Positions 50,558-63,951 of a stretch of DNA of 64,000 nt are shown in pieces. The notes beneath the pieces are model-generated. The model did not search any database. It saw only the letters and a program-made list of their open reading frames with translations, and was not told where the DNA came from. This DNA comes from Hevea brasiliensis. Lineage: Eukaryota > Streptophyta > Magnoliopsida > Malpighiales > Euphorbiaceae. The first letter of the stretch is position 1. Each line of letters begins with the position of its first letter. The position numbers were made by a program, and so were the translations under genes. The stretch spans positions 12,229,100 to 12,293,099 of the forward strand of contig NC_079496.1 of NCBI RefSeq assembly GCF_030052815.1. The letters run 5' to 3'.

Positions 50558-53389
50558 AAATTGATCAGTTAATTGTTTTTAATTAAATTTATTATTAGAA
50601 TTGAAAACATTTGAAAATGTTTATAATTGAGTTGATATAATTGAATTTTTTTTTTACTAAAATTGATAATTGACAAAAAAAAATTTTGATTTTTTTTTTA
50701 TCTTTTAAGCTTGTTTAATAGTATTTAGAGTTATATTAAAGAATAAAATTAATATATGATATATAATTATAACAATATATTTTTAAATTATATAATTTAA
50801 CTTTTTTCCAATATATTTACCATATATACTTTTTTTAAATACTTCAATTTTAAGAATTATATATATATATATATAATAAAAATTTATTTAATTATTAATC
50901 TAGCTTTATTTATTTGTAGTGTTGTATTTTTTTTTAATAATTAATTATAATTAACAAATACAAAATTATGAATGGAAGAATTTACGAAATAATCAAATTA
51001 TTTTATAATTTTTTAATTTACAATAAATAATATTAACATATTGAAATATTAGTCTTATTATAATTCTTATTTTAAAAAATACTTATAAAGATAAAATATG
51101 AACTCATAAACAAATTTATTAATAGTAAATGGTAATATGTAATTTAAAAGCTTAATATTAAAAAATAATTTTTTAAAAATTTTTTATAATTATAGCTATT
51201 TTTTTTAACATTTTCAGCATGGTCTTAAAAGTTTTTTTTTTTTTTTTAATTTATAGTTAAAATTGAGTTAAATCAGTTAAGGTAATGTAACTTTGATTGT
51301 TGATTTCTTTTCTAGCTATAATTTTGACTATCAATTTATTTTAATTTCTATTGCTTACTAAAAACAATTTGTATCAAACTAACATATAAAACTAAAGATA
51401 AAAATAAATAAAAAATCTTAATTGTTATCAAAATGTAATTATTATTCTAATGTTTTTATTTTTATTATTTAAATTCAATTTTTACTTATTTATATTTTAT
51501 TTATTTGATTTTATTAGTATTTATACTGAATTAATAATCTTTTATTTTATAATCATATATGAAAATTTAATAAAAATTATATGAAAATAAATTAAATTAC
51601 GAATAACGGGTATAAATATGTGTATAATTCATTTAAAAACTAGTGTGTATATATATATATATCTGAAAATTGAATAGTATATTTAGTGGCTTTTATATAG
51701 TTATAGAAAAAAAAGTAAAGGTAAATAAATTATATTATCCCATGATGAGTAATATTAAAAATATGAATTTATAAAAAAATATTAATTAATCAATTTATTA
51801 ATTAATTATTTAGACTCCATTTATTTTGTTAAAAATAACTTATATAAAATAATTTACATGAAATGATAAATTAATAATAAATAAATATATATATATATAA
51901 AATGAGTCATAAAAAATTATAACTATTAATTAGTTTTTTTTTTAATTTTAGTAATTATATTTATATATTTATCTATTTTTTATTATTTTACTATTCTGTA
52001 TAAAGTGCTGATAAGATATCAACCGTTGGACTATATAATTTCTCTAAAATTGGTGGGGGACAATTTTATTTGGTGAATAATTTAAAGAGCAAGGATAATT
52101 ACAAAGCATGGAAAGATCCAATGAAAATTCTAACATAAAATATAACCAGAGACATTACCCTTTGAAGATGTCCAAGGTCTAAAGTAATAAAATTTATTAT
52201 TAAAAAAAATAAATGAACATGTGTAGGGTCTCAGTCATATATTTTTCTACCAGGAATAATAAGGAGTGAAAGAGACAATATGAAATGGAGCATTAAAAAA
52301 AATATGAAGGTGGAATGTCTTTTTCAATTTCAATTCCCATGTTGGCTTAACATGTCTCTTCCATATGGGCTTCACTTATCCAGCCCACTAGACCATCTTA
52401 GCCCACTTTATGATGGATTGTCCTGCCATAGTGTAGAGTATGGGCCTAGGCCCACTTCTTTTTTATCTTACTTTGCATTTGGTAGTGGGTGAACTTTTGG
52501 AACTCTTAACAAGAAGGGGCAAAATTGAGGGATAACATTTACTCTACTTTTTTATTTTGTTTTTTATATTATTGTTATTGAGAAAAATATATTAGTAAAT
52601 ATAATAATTAAATGATATTAAAAATGAATTTAAAATTAAATTTAATATGTTTTAATTATAAGTATTTTAAAATAATTAAATTAATTATTTTTAATATTTA
52701 AAATAATAAGAAATATTATTTCAACCTCCCAATCTTAATTCTAAATGTCAATTTTGATCCTGTTCAAATGGAGATTTAGACACTTGAACTGGTCCTTTAA
52801 AGGATTAACCTGATTCTGGTTCCTGTTTTAATTAAATATAAAGATTGAAATTTATTTTTAATTTTTATTTTTAAAAAATAAAAATTAAAATTGATCTGAA
52901 ATCAAACTAGCCGGTTTCAATCTGATTAGTCCAATTCAGGATTAATTTTAATTAATTTGATTTTGATACTTTTTAATTCAATTTCAATTTAAATAAATAC
53001 GATTCTAATTTTAAATCGCTCCGAACTAACGTTTAGAGTCTAATCCTTTTATTTTAATATTTGAAATGACAAATAAACATGTGAATTGTGTTCTATAATA
53101 AATTACACAATATTACATAATAAATATATAAATCTATAATATTTATATATTAAATATGTGAATTAAGTTTATATAAAAATTTCCTAATAATAATAATCAC
53201 ACATGCGTATTTAAAGCATTAATTTTGAATTACATGTTTATAATATGAAAAAGGGGCAAAAGATATCTTTGGTAATATGACAAATTATGATAAATTTAAC
53301 ATCTTTAATTACACCATTTTGATATCTAAATTGATTGCCTATCATCAAAGTGTTCTTATCACATCAATTCAATGTGGTATAAATGTCAA
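50558..53389. other. AT-rich intergenic DNA
   Basis: No gene or RNA was seen. Short AT microsatellites occur (for example about 50857-50875 and 51644-51661). Around 52735-53040 a less AT-rich stretch has the GATTTTGAT/GGTTCCTG-type text shared with 57380-57830 and 60640-61330, suggesting a dispersed, heavily decayed repeat family. Confidence 0.5.
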
Positions 53390-54115
53390 TTAATAGGCAT
53401 GCATGAATTTGAGAAAGGGTTGGTGCCGTATGGATTGGCCACTGTAACTAAAACAGGAGGAGGAACAGGTCCAATGAGCACGGGTGGTCCATGATTGCTG
53501 CCTTGTCAGACACTTCCAATTCACCTTCAAGATGGGTATTTTCAGAGCTCCTCCCTTCTGACAGAGAAGGGAAATGACAATGATTGTCAAATTCATCACT
53601 TGCAGCTCTGTCCTAACTTTAATTTTGCACGTGCCAACCTCCATTTTCTTGGACTCAATAATTGCATCATATTTAATAGATGTCCTCTTGCTCTCAGATT
53701 CTTGCTCTCCATGGTTTCTTGCACAGAAGCTCTTGACCATTATTAGCAAGGCACTGTTACCAACTGCTTATTGTCTGGTTTTTCCAATTCTGCTGAGTAT
53801 AGTGATTCTTAATCCTGCTTTTGGTGATGGGTTATTGAAACCATTGCAAATTAGTGGAAAGTAAACAGAATTAGAGCTCATGAACAACAGCAAAAGCAAT
53901 CAAATCCCATAGGCATTAATATGCACTAAATCATGCTTTATACATAAAAATGGATCACCATTCACCAATGCCCACTAATACCCTAGACAAAAACCATGAC
54001 AAATCATCAAGGAACCAACACAAACCCCTATACATACTACTAACTAGATGAGTAAAGATCATCATCATGACTATATGGCCACCAGCTTCATTGTGGCATT
54101 AGAATTAAATTATGG
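53390..54115. other. Region with short open frames, no recognised gene
   Basis: GC-balanced DNA downstream of the S40 gene with overlapping open frames on both strands (53390-53749 minus, 53495-53746 plus, 53574-53864 plus). None has a recognisable domain. Part is probably the S40 3' UTR; an unknown gene fragment is possible. Confidence 0.35.
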
Positions 54116-54988
54116 TCATGGTGATTCAAGAAACCCAGTTCTGGTCAAAACAGCATTCCTAACTTTACTAAGGTCCCTCCCTTTGAGGGTCCTGCCAACC
54201 CCTTCAAAAACAGAAAATGAGGAAATCTGGCTCCTTGCAAGCCTTCTGGCAATGAGCTCATGTGGGGGCAGCTTAAAATAGTAATCACTATCTTTATTTT
54301 CATATTCATCATCATTATCCTCATTCACAACCCCGTTATAACTATCACCATCTGATTCATGATCTTCATCATAATCTTCATAATGCAATGAACTTGCATT
54401 CTTGGAGGCTTTCTTGGTCTTCCTTTTGCAAAATTTTGACCAGTCAGGAATGTTGACAGGTGCCGATTGCGGCACTACTTTGGTTTCATGAGAGGAATTG
54501 TTGCTGCTGCTGCTGCTGCCACTACTTGTAGTTCTTGGGATCATTCTTGCAGCAGAAGGGAGGCTTCTTGGAACAGAAAATGAGGATTCTGTGGATTTGC
54601 CATAATTGGAATTTGCATCTTTTGTCTCTCTTAAAACATCCCAAACATCCTCTTCTTCAAAGTCTCCTTCCCTCAGGGATCTCCATACACCAGTGCCCTG
54701 CCTCATAAAATTATAGCTGTTATCCATTGATGATTGCCTGCGGATCCAAAATTCCAAATCATTACATATAGACTTGAAATCTCCCATATGGGTACTCCCC
54801 AAAATTCACAAATTCAAAGAGAGAGAGAGAGACAGATTCAAAACAACAGAAATTCCAAAGATTAGATAATTGGGCATCCTGCAACAACCAAAAGCAAAAT
54901 TGAGGAAAACAAGAACCTACCTTTTCTTGGATTGAGAACCTCCTAAAGTCGCAGTTCTCCTTAGATTCTTAGGGGATATCTGCAACAT
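54116..54988 (-). CDS. S40/DUF584 senescence-regulator protein
   Basis: The main exon is 54116-54737. An upstream exon 54921-54988 with a GT donor splices in frame (intron 183 bp), giving 229 aa from the ATG at 54986-54988. An alternative start within the main exon is ATG 54725-54727 (203 aa), where the text MDNSYNFMRQGTGVWRSL begins; the unspliced frame extends to 54802. S40 proteins are small plant-specific nuclear proteins linked to leaf senescence and stress; biochemical function is unknown. Visible: the GVWRSLREGDF motif, SFSVPRSLPSAARMIPR, a Ser-rich stretch, a Lys-rich basic patch (CKRKTKKASK), a long acidic region, and the diagnostic C-terminus LPPHELIARR...SSFSVFEGVGRTLKGRDL followed by RNAVLTRTGF. 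It ends at TGA 54116-54118. The gene is confident; the start is less so. Confidence 0.9.
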
Positions 54989-55660
54989 GGAAAGCAAATT
55001 GAATTAAAAAAGATTTCTAGTAAGATTTATCTTGCTTGTTTCAGAATCTTCAAAACAAATAGAAAAGAAATGATTGATTTAAGAGAATCCCAGATACTTT
55101 TTCTATTCAAATTCCTACTTTCTGACCTGGAAAAGCTTGAGAGAATCGCTGTGGTGGATGGCTTTTTGAAGAACCCAAATACATCAAGAACAGAGAAAAG
55201 GAGAGTTGGGGGGTGAGAAATAAGCAAGAATAAGACAAACCTTTCACTTTTATCCCTAATATTTTGAAAGCCTGACTTCTGACAATGAAAAATGCAAAAT
55301 TGAAGTAACAATAAGATCTGGTTTTGTGTTTTTACTAACTTCCCTTTTTAAAAAACTGTCTTTCCATTGATCTTTCACAGCATGAATCAGATATGACACA
55401 CTCCTTTCTCTTTATACCTTCACATAATCTAAAGCCTCAAAATCTACATTTATGCACCCATCACCCCCCAAAACAAAAGAGCCCTACATATCTCAAGCGC
55501 TAGTGGGAACTGAGAGAGGTAAAAAAAAATTGATCACTAGATGACAACCAGAAGGTGAATTTGTAGCTGGAGGCTGTTTGATTAATTGATGTGAGATGGA
55601 AGTATGGAACCCATAAGAGCCGTGCAATCATCTCATTTTATAATGAACTTATCCAAGGAT
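54989..55660. other. Likely 5' UTR and promoter of the S40 gene
   Basis: Relatively GC-balanced DNA containing one 94-codon antisense-like frame (55027-55311) with no domain. A further untranslated exon may lie here, but I could not fix boundaries. Confidence 0.4.
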
Positions 55661-57270
55661 GAGTTCCTTCAATAAAATAATGATTAAAAGATAAAAAGTA
55701 AAAACCAAGTTTCCTAGAAATTCTCATTTTTGCAATTTTTTTCACTAGATTTCTACTCTTTTTTCTTTCCATTTTAATTTTTTTAATTTACTGAGCTGAT
55801 TTCTTCCTGCTTGTGGCGGCCAAGTGTCCAAATGCAGTTTTGCACATTAAAAACTTGTCATCTAAAGCTTAAGCCCTGCAATAATAGTCAAAATTGGACT
55901 CTTGAGATAAAGATAAAGCTTTCAAGCTGTAGTGTGAATGAGGATGGAATAGCCGCCTTCAGCTAGCCAATGCCATGGGTTGATGACGGTATCTCACCTG
56001 TCTGTAAATGGGTCCAATGCATTGATGGTCTTAAGACTCTTTCCAGAGCCGAACACATCTCAAATTTCTCAGTCCTTTCTCACTTATTTTTCAGTGTGAT
56101 TTGCACACTAAAATTATTCCTAAAATCATTAAGTTTAAATTTTAATTAAAGCTTAATTGATTAATATTTTAACATTTCACTCAACACTTGCATCATTAAA
56201 AAAGTTTTTCTAAATGAATTTCTTGATCTTTGAAAAAAAAAATGTAAAGAACGACTTCTTGTTGCCATTACAACAGAAAAATGATAGGTGTGGACCTGTT
56301 GTTACTGTAAAATTAACTTTCTGTTTAGGTTGGATTTGTTTCATGAAAAATATATTTTTTAGAATTTAGGTATTCAATAAAATAGATTAGTAAAAAATAT
56401 TTTTTAATTAAAAAAAATTAAGTTATGTTTTATTTTTTAAAATTTAATAATTTTATTAAAATGTAAAAATATTATCATTAATTTAATATTATAACTAAAT
56501 AATAAAAAATAATTTTAAATTTTTTTTTTATTTTATGTATATATTATTTTATATAAAATAAATGAAACCTTAATCAGATATTTATATATAATATATATTT
56601 TCAGATGGTACACCAGAGAAGCTTGGACGCCATTTTCTGCACATAGATTACTTGATATCAAAGTCAAAAAAGGAGGTAGAAAAAAAAAAAAGAAAAAAAA
56701 AGTAACACAGTAAGGAAAACAAAGAAAGCAAAGGAAAGTTTCATCAATCAAAATGAATACTATTTCTTGAAAAAAAAAAAAATTCTAAAGACTTTAGAAA
56801 ATGAACACTCAAAAGATAAGAGAAAATGAATAATTTAAAGACCCTTTTCCTGTGCATTGATTGTCTTCTATCATATGTATTTTTTTTGTAAAAAATATTT
56901 TATGTTGATTTTTTTTAGTAATTATCGAATTTTGCATTAATTTATTATAATGTGCCCATTATTGAATTTTGCTTGGTATTATTGATGAATCAAGTCCAAT
57001 TTGAATTGGTAACATCCCCATTTGTAATTATTTACATTATCTTTTAAATCTCTTAATTTTATTTTTGAAAAAGACACTTTAGAAAAAGAGATGTGTTTAA
57101 TATTTTAAATTGAATTGATTTGTATTTATATATTGAGGTATTATTGTTGATTTTGATTCATAATTGACGTGAGATTTTATATTATAAAATTTTATAAAAA
57201 AATAATTAAATAAAACTTGTAAAGATTTGTATTTTAATTTTTTCACAATAACACAAGATACTATTAATGA

Positions 57271-57315
<45 letters not shown>

Positions 57316-59370
57316 TCAACCCTCTTAATTAACTCCGAATTAATATGAAAATTTACATCATAATTTAAGGGTATGTAAACTATTGGTTCAGTTTAGAACC
57401 AAAACAAATCAACATCGAAAATCAAGAATTTTGAAAACCAAATTAAACCGATCACTAAGAGATAATCGAATCAAACTAAACTGATAAATATTGATTTGGC
57501 TCGATTTTAAACCGATCAAATTGAATTTTATAATATTTTATATTTTTAACATTAAATCTCAATAACAAAATATTAAAAAAAACTTAAAAATTAAAACTAA
57601 AAAATCTTAGAGTTTCTTTATATATATATATATATATATTAATTAGTAATTTTAGTTCGATTCAATTTTTTTATTTATTATGAAAATAATCGAAACGAAT
57701 TGATAAATTAAAATTATCAAATTTACAAACTGAATCAAACTGATTAAATTTTAAAATTAAATTAATTAAATTAAATTAATTAAATTAAATTTAATTTTTC
57801 TGTTTAAACTAAAATATGCTGATCCCTAATCATATATCCGAAAATGAATATAAAAATAAAGTGTAGAAGGAGGAAATGATTGAAGCTTAAAACAAAAAAG
57901 GGTGAGTAAGAGTGAAATCCAAAGCTAGAGGAAGCTGTGTATGGCACACATGCTGCACTTGCCAATTGAGTAGCCGTCATACTACGCATTTGGTCATCAA
58001 ATCCCACAATAAAATCAAATAATATAAAGGGACAAGAGGAAATCTAAACATTTACATTTATATGAACCAATCGAAGACTTCTATGACTTTCGCAGTTAAC
58101 TTAGAGAATCTTTGGCCAAAGTATCCCAAAAAATATACATAAAATAATTAAATATTTTTGGACATTATGTTTGATTCTTTGATTCTTTTTCTTGGAAATG
58201 CATAAGCTAATGGCGGCCGTTAAGTGTGCGCTTGTAGGGCCAACGTTCGCCCCCCACATTTTCTTTAATAAAGTGCATTGCATTATTAATTTATAATTAT
58301 AATAATATATTATTTAGCACTTTTAAAATACCTGAAATTTCAATAATTATGTGAGTCTCCTTCCTCTTATTTTATAAAAAGTCAATTTTATAAATATTTT
58401 AAAATTTTTTAATAATTGATCTCAATTTAAAGGTTATGTGATAGATTTTTAAAAAGATCTTAAAAAATGTGTAACATATCTATTAACTAATATAAATATT
58501 TTGTCAATATGCTATCGGATCTTTCATATTATTTATATTTTTTTATATAAATAATTAATTTTATTTATATAAAAATATAATATATTACTTTATATTTTAC
58601 TTTAATATACTCCATTATTAATTAATAAGATATCTTTCTTATTCTCTCCCTCTATGTATAAGCTTATGCGAGGCTGATAGTTTAGTTAATAAAACAGTTT
58701 AACTTTTACAAGTAAATTGTATAATGCTGTGTATTTTTTGTATTATATGGAACTTAGGAAATTAAAAAGTGTATGATTAAGCATGTGATGTAGGGTCTAA
58801 TTATTGTACGGACTATATTTTGATTAATAAGATATATATTTATATATAATTTGGCTTTTAACATTTTCAATTTTTATAATAAATCTTGCCAACTAAATAA
58901 ATATATTTTTTTTTATAAAAGACTTACTCGAGCACTTACGATATAAAATTTATTGGACATAAAATACCAAACATTTATGATAATTGTTAATTATATTTAA
59001 ACATTTTAATTTTAGATTATATACCTCAATTTAAAACTAAAAGTAATTATAGTCAAAATGTCAAAATTAATTTATAAAATTTTAAATTTTATCCATCTAG
59101 AGCAATAATTGATAACAAAAATAAAAAAAAAATTATAGTCAATGCAATTTGCTGCAAAATTAATCCTAAAATTGTGAGTTTTGGATACAATCTCTTTCAA
59201 CTTCATAAAATATATATTTTAATTAAAGAGTACTAATATTTAATTAAAAATAAATTTAATATATTTTAATTATAAAAATATTAAAATATTAAAATAAAAT
59301 TTTTTTCCAAACTGTTTTATAATGCTAAGAATGTTTACTTGCATTGATACTGATCCTGCAAAAGATCACA
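55661..59370. other. AT-rich intergenic DNA
   Basis: No gene seen. It holds an (ATT)n microsatellite at 57271-57315, a (TA)n run near 57621-57640, and a decayed repeat-like stretch at about 57360-57830 (GGTTCAGTTT and complementary words). A short block at 57890-58010 is GC-balanced, but I could not assign it. Confidence 0.5.
57271..57315. repeat. (ATT)n microsatellite
   Basis: About fifteen uninterrupted ATT units. Confidence 0.95.
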
Positions 59371-59375
59371 TGCAG

Positions 59376-60660
59376 TCAAGTGAAGACTAAGGAGAATGAG
59401 CAAGTGTAATATCTAGGGCAAAGACAAATTCTTGAAATTTTTGTGATCATTATTTGATGATACATCATTATCGATTTAATTGCTGTGATGGTTGAATAAG
59501 ACAAAGAAAAAGGCCCTACTTTCTTCAGAATTTGTTCACTTCCTGCAACTGCTACTCGCCAGTGGGTCTCTCTAATTATGTGAGAGGACAAATCAGCCAA
59601 TATTCATCTCCTAGGTTGTGAAAAAAGTTTTGCATTTTTAACTGAAGTAATTAATTTTGATTTCAACTCACAAGTAATTTTGATTACTATAAATGGTTAG
59701 TCTGACTTGATTTAGCAGCTAAAAATATATTACTCACTTAGTAGATTTAGATTCAAGTCACTATTCTCTTAATGTTTAAGATCCCATGATGATTTGAGAT
59801 AGGGTAATGTGCCATTTATATAGCATTCAACACTCATTCTCCTCTTGAAATTGAAAGTGAGTTAATTCTGATTCATTTTCTTAAGATAGTATCAGAGTCT
59901 TCCCGAGATTTACCAAATTTCAGCAGCCAACCTATCAACAAACTTCAGCTTTACTTGCACCTAATCAATTCTCAGACATGATGCCTTTGTGAAATCTTGT
60001 CCAAGTGAAATGTGAGCAACAATCCTTGTATGAAAAGGCACATAATCCTCCTTTTCTTAAAGAAATTACATTGCACATGTGGTACCCAAGAAGAGAATGA
60101 GCCATTGCCGGTTTGCCACCATCACCGTGTATTATTATTCACTCGAGACCAGGAAGCCTGACAAGATATGGAGTTTCAAGTCCCAAAGAACGAAGGGCCC
60201 CAGCTGCATCACCGTGATAACCCAGCAACAGATATCTTTCATTAAATTAGAATGCCCTAATTTCAAAATGACACCTTGTAACAGTTAATAGATTCCTCAT
60301 CTTGCAGATCTGTATTATACTTTATGGAGGGTGGCGGTGGAGATGATATGATTCTTTCGTCTAATCAGATAGGGATGGAGATAGAAAATCATGAAGGAGC
60401 AGCAATATTAGTCACATGCTTTTCTGTTAATGTCTAATTACCGTAAATGGAGCTTTCTTCGACGCACGCATTTAAGGTGGTGGCAATTTGCACAGGAACG
60501 CTACAGATTCCGTGCAATGTATCATGCTTATTTAGCAGCTTGCTAATGAAACGATAAATTGTCTTCATATGTGACTCTGTCATTTGTCCTTTACTTAAGT
60601 GATCAACACATTCCAAATCAAGAGGAGAAAGTAGTCGCTGCATGAACCGGTCCTGATTTG
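59376..60660 (-). other. Unrecognised gene-like fragments on the minus strand
   Basis: Three GC-balanced blocks lie within AT-rich DNA. At 60434-60643 a 69-codon frame (begins MQRLLSPLDLECVDHLSKG) has an amino-acid composition typical of a real protein and is followed by a splice-donor-like GTAAT. At about 60110-60260 another minus frame reads YHGDAAGALRSLGLETPYLV before two stops. At 59376-59600 a third frame is open. They may be exons of one decayed or unannotated gene, or retrotransposed fragments. I do not recognise the family. Confidence 0.25.
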
Positions 60661-61108
60661 GTTCTGAGCTGAAATTGGTGATTTTGATTTATCATTTAAG
60701 TTAAATTAGAATCGGTACTTTCAGAAAAATTTTAGAATGCAATTGTTATTAAGGAGTATGCAGTTTCGGTTCGATTTTGGGTTTGCCCAGGAACTAAAAC
60801 TGAATCAAAATTTTGATACAGTTTCAGTTTGATTCTTTATTATTTCAATTCCAATTTAGTGCGGTTCTAGATTCTTCGATTCCGATTTTGTTCAGTTCTT
60901 GGTTCTTGAAATAAATTATTTCCTTAAAAGTCATATTTGAATTAATATTTAAGTTTTAAATTGAGTTATTAGTACATAATATATCATATAATATATCTTT
61001 TAACTAATTTTAAATTATATAAAATATAAAGATTAAATATATAATATAATAAATTTATCATATAATATATATTTTAACTATTTATTAATTATGTAATATT
61101 TAACTATA

Positions 61109-61156
<48 letters not shown>

Positions 61157-63040
61157 TGAAAGTGTAAAATACATTAAAAGAAAACATATAAAAACATATA
61201 TATAAATTTGATTATTTATTTGGTATGATTCTTAGTGAATAATTAGAACCAAATTAAAGTATCAAAATAATTTCGATTTAGTTTAGTACAGTTCTTTGAT
61301 TCAGTTCGAGACCCTCGAAAATCATGCACAACCCTAAATATTATGTGTACAATGGTTTTATATGATGATTGGTTATGATGAATTCTATATGAATTCCATC
61401 ATAATTAACAGTTAACGTGTTTTTATTATATATACAACAATTGTACCATATGAATTCTCATAATTTTGAGCCGAAACGTTATAAACTAACGTTCTATGAT
61501 AAGATATCTTGCTAAATATGGCATAAACACAAGCAATTTCCTAGTTCAGTTTTCCACCAAAACAAGAGTCATCATTCAGTTTGGAATACTATATTTTGGT
61601 GAAAAAAGATGAAAAGCAACATATTCAATGAAGTTATCAGACAAATCATCAAGATAGCATTTGAATGAAAAGGACAAACAAAGATCATAATGATATATAT
61701 TAATTGTATAACATGTTTGATAACAAAAACAAGTGATTACACAGCATCCAAAGTCATCAAAGTTGCAGTTAACCCATATGCATAAGTGAGTTGGATTGTG
61801 AAATCTGGCCTTGATTGTAGAGTCCATGAGCGAAGAGCAACTGGTTTTAACTTTTAAGCATATGTAGAACGCTCATTTCTTGAAACTCTACACACAGAGA
61901 TGGAGGGAGAGGGTTGGGGATACCGTACTAGGAGAAGGAACCAAAATATGTAACCCATTTTACGCATTTTGTTCTCTCATTAATTTCCCTTTAAAGTCAG
62001 ATGTAGACTCAGGCTATGGTTAGGGAACACTAATCCAATTAGGGGCAGCATTTAAGGAGAACAGCACGAAAAACAATAGTCTTTGATAATATTTTTGAAT
62101 TAGGTAGCCCTTGCTTGCGACCCCTAAATCCACCATTGCCTTTGGCTGCAAATGAAAGCAAGGGTTCAATCATTTTTAATTAAAAATTGAGAGTTCAATT
62201 GACTGCAAATAAAATTGAAGCTCAAATTGACATTAATTATTAGATATATTTGATACATTAAAAAATAATACACCAATTATTTAAAAAACAATTAATTGTA
62301 TCTTAAATTTAATTAAAAATAGACATTTTCCTTGATGGATGCTTGTTTCTCATATAAAGAAACTTTGTGATTAACTCGATCCAGTAGCGGCTATCACTTA
62401 GATTGAGTTATTTTTAATATTTAAATCTAATTGTTATTTATTATTTTATTTTGACTCATTTCTTTATTTAAATTCATAATTAAATAAACATGTCAACTTA
62501 TTAAAATTGATTTTTATTTTCATTTTCTTTGCCATAATTAAAAATGATAATTTCTCTTTGTCGGATATTTATTAAGTTCTTATGTTTAGTATAGATGGAT
62601 GAAAATTTAATGAAAATTTTTATTATTTTTTAACTATTGTTGTGTTATTTTTGTAATTATATGCATGTGCAAATTGTGAATTTATAAAATTTTTCATAGT
62701 TATTTGTAATTATGTATATATTTGAATTGTGAACTAATAAAATTTTAAGTTCTGAGTAAAAATCAATTATTGATGTGTATTTTATGAAGATGAGTTCTCA
62801 TAGTTTAGAAGGTATTATATTTTAACTCTAATTGATTGTGATTACTTGGAAAAAAATTTACAGAATTTTGACCCCTTAAAATCAATTTATAATTCCACCA
62901 TAGGGCAAAGGCCCAATTGCTTTCTTTGCTCCACAATTTTAGGCTTCTAGCTTCTTCTATCTCACCATCAATTTCTTTCACACACTTGTTCTTCTTCTTC
63001 TTAAACCAAACACACTACAATCAAGGCTCAATATGTTAAC
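60661..63040. other. AT-rich intergenic DNA with dispersed-repeat remnants
   Basis: About 60640-61330 carries GGTTCTGAG/TTCAGTTC-type text like that at 57.4 and 52.8 kb, interrupted by an (AT)n tract. From 61330 on nothing is recognisable apart from short open frames without domains. Confidence 0.45.
61110..61155. repeat. (AT)n microsatellite
   Basis: About 23 uninterrupted AT units. Confidence 0.95.
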
Positions 63041-63049
63041 TAAATAAAA

Positions 63050-63517
63050 TAAAATATTATGAATTTATTTGGGCCAACCCAACTTGATAACTATTAGATA
63101 AACCAAAACTAAGGGAGTCCAGCTCAGCTCTAATACTCATCATGCACAAACCACTTAATATCCATTAATTAATATAATACATAAATATATTGATGTCACA
63201 ACGAATTTCCAATAATTAAACAAATAGATAAATAAACACAATAAAAGCTATTAAACTATGAAGCATAACCTGCGGAGGAAAAATGTATGTTAGACTCGAA
63301 AAATAAACTCGCTCCTCCTACAATCTGAACAAAATATTTGAATAAAAATGAGCATTCTACTCAGAAAGTTTAGATATTGATTATATATACAATTTCTATA
63401 ACTATCTAAAACGAGTGCAATCCTACCATGAAATATACAACCAACATATAAAATAAATAATTCACCATACATTCACATGAGATGTTAGTTTGAAGCTACT
63501 CACATACTTAGTGTATC

Positions 63518-63564
<47 letters not shown>

Positions 63565-63850
63565 AGCTAATCCCTTATACAGTTCTCTTAATCCAATACC
63601 TGCCAGCGAGATTAAATCAAGCCGGACTTTCACTTAATAATCCTAATGCGGGGGCTAACAAGATCAACTTAAAGCCGTGCTCACCCCGACTTATCCATAT
63701 ATAAGGATCAGGTCCCAGCGAGTCAAGCTCCAGCCGCAACTACCCGTTTTACCCATATTCATATCCACACCATACTTATGCCAACACATACACACACAAT
63801 AGTTTCAAAATATCCTTAGGGCGGCAATCACAAATAAATAATAATAATAA
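63050..63850 (+). mobile_element. Diverged relative of the 47993-50557 LTR (partial)
   Basis: Order-conserved text is shared with 48150-48840: GGCCAACCCAACTTGATAA near 63073, GTCCAGCTCAGCTC near 63117, then TCCCTTATACAGTTCTCTTAATCCAA near 63572, GGACTTTCACTTAATAA near 63622, GCGGGGGC and a Pro-rich tail. A (TA)n(TG)n tract (63514-63561) lies inside. The left end is lost. Confidence 0.6.
63514..63561. repeat. (TA)n(TG)n microsatellite
   Basis: About seven TA units followed by about seventeen TG units. Confidence 0.9.
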
Positions 63851-63951
63851 TTAAATATGCAATAAACATAATACTCATAATATATTAACTATTTATATAC
63901 ATAATTAAATATTATAAAATGCATAAGCATGCCAGATATGTAATTAATTGT

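Noticed and set aside
53390..53864. Overlapping frames on both strands downstream of the S40 gene
   Set aside because: No family pattern could be recognised and frames conflict; kept only as an unexplained region.
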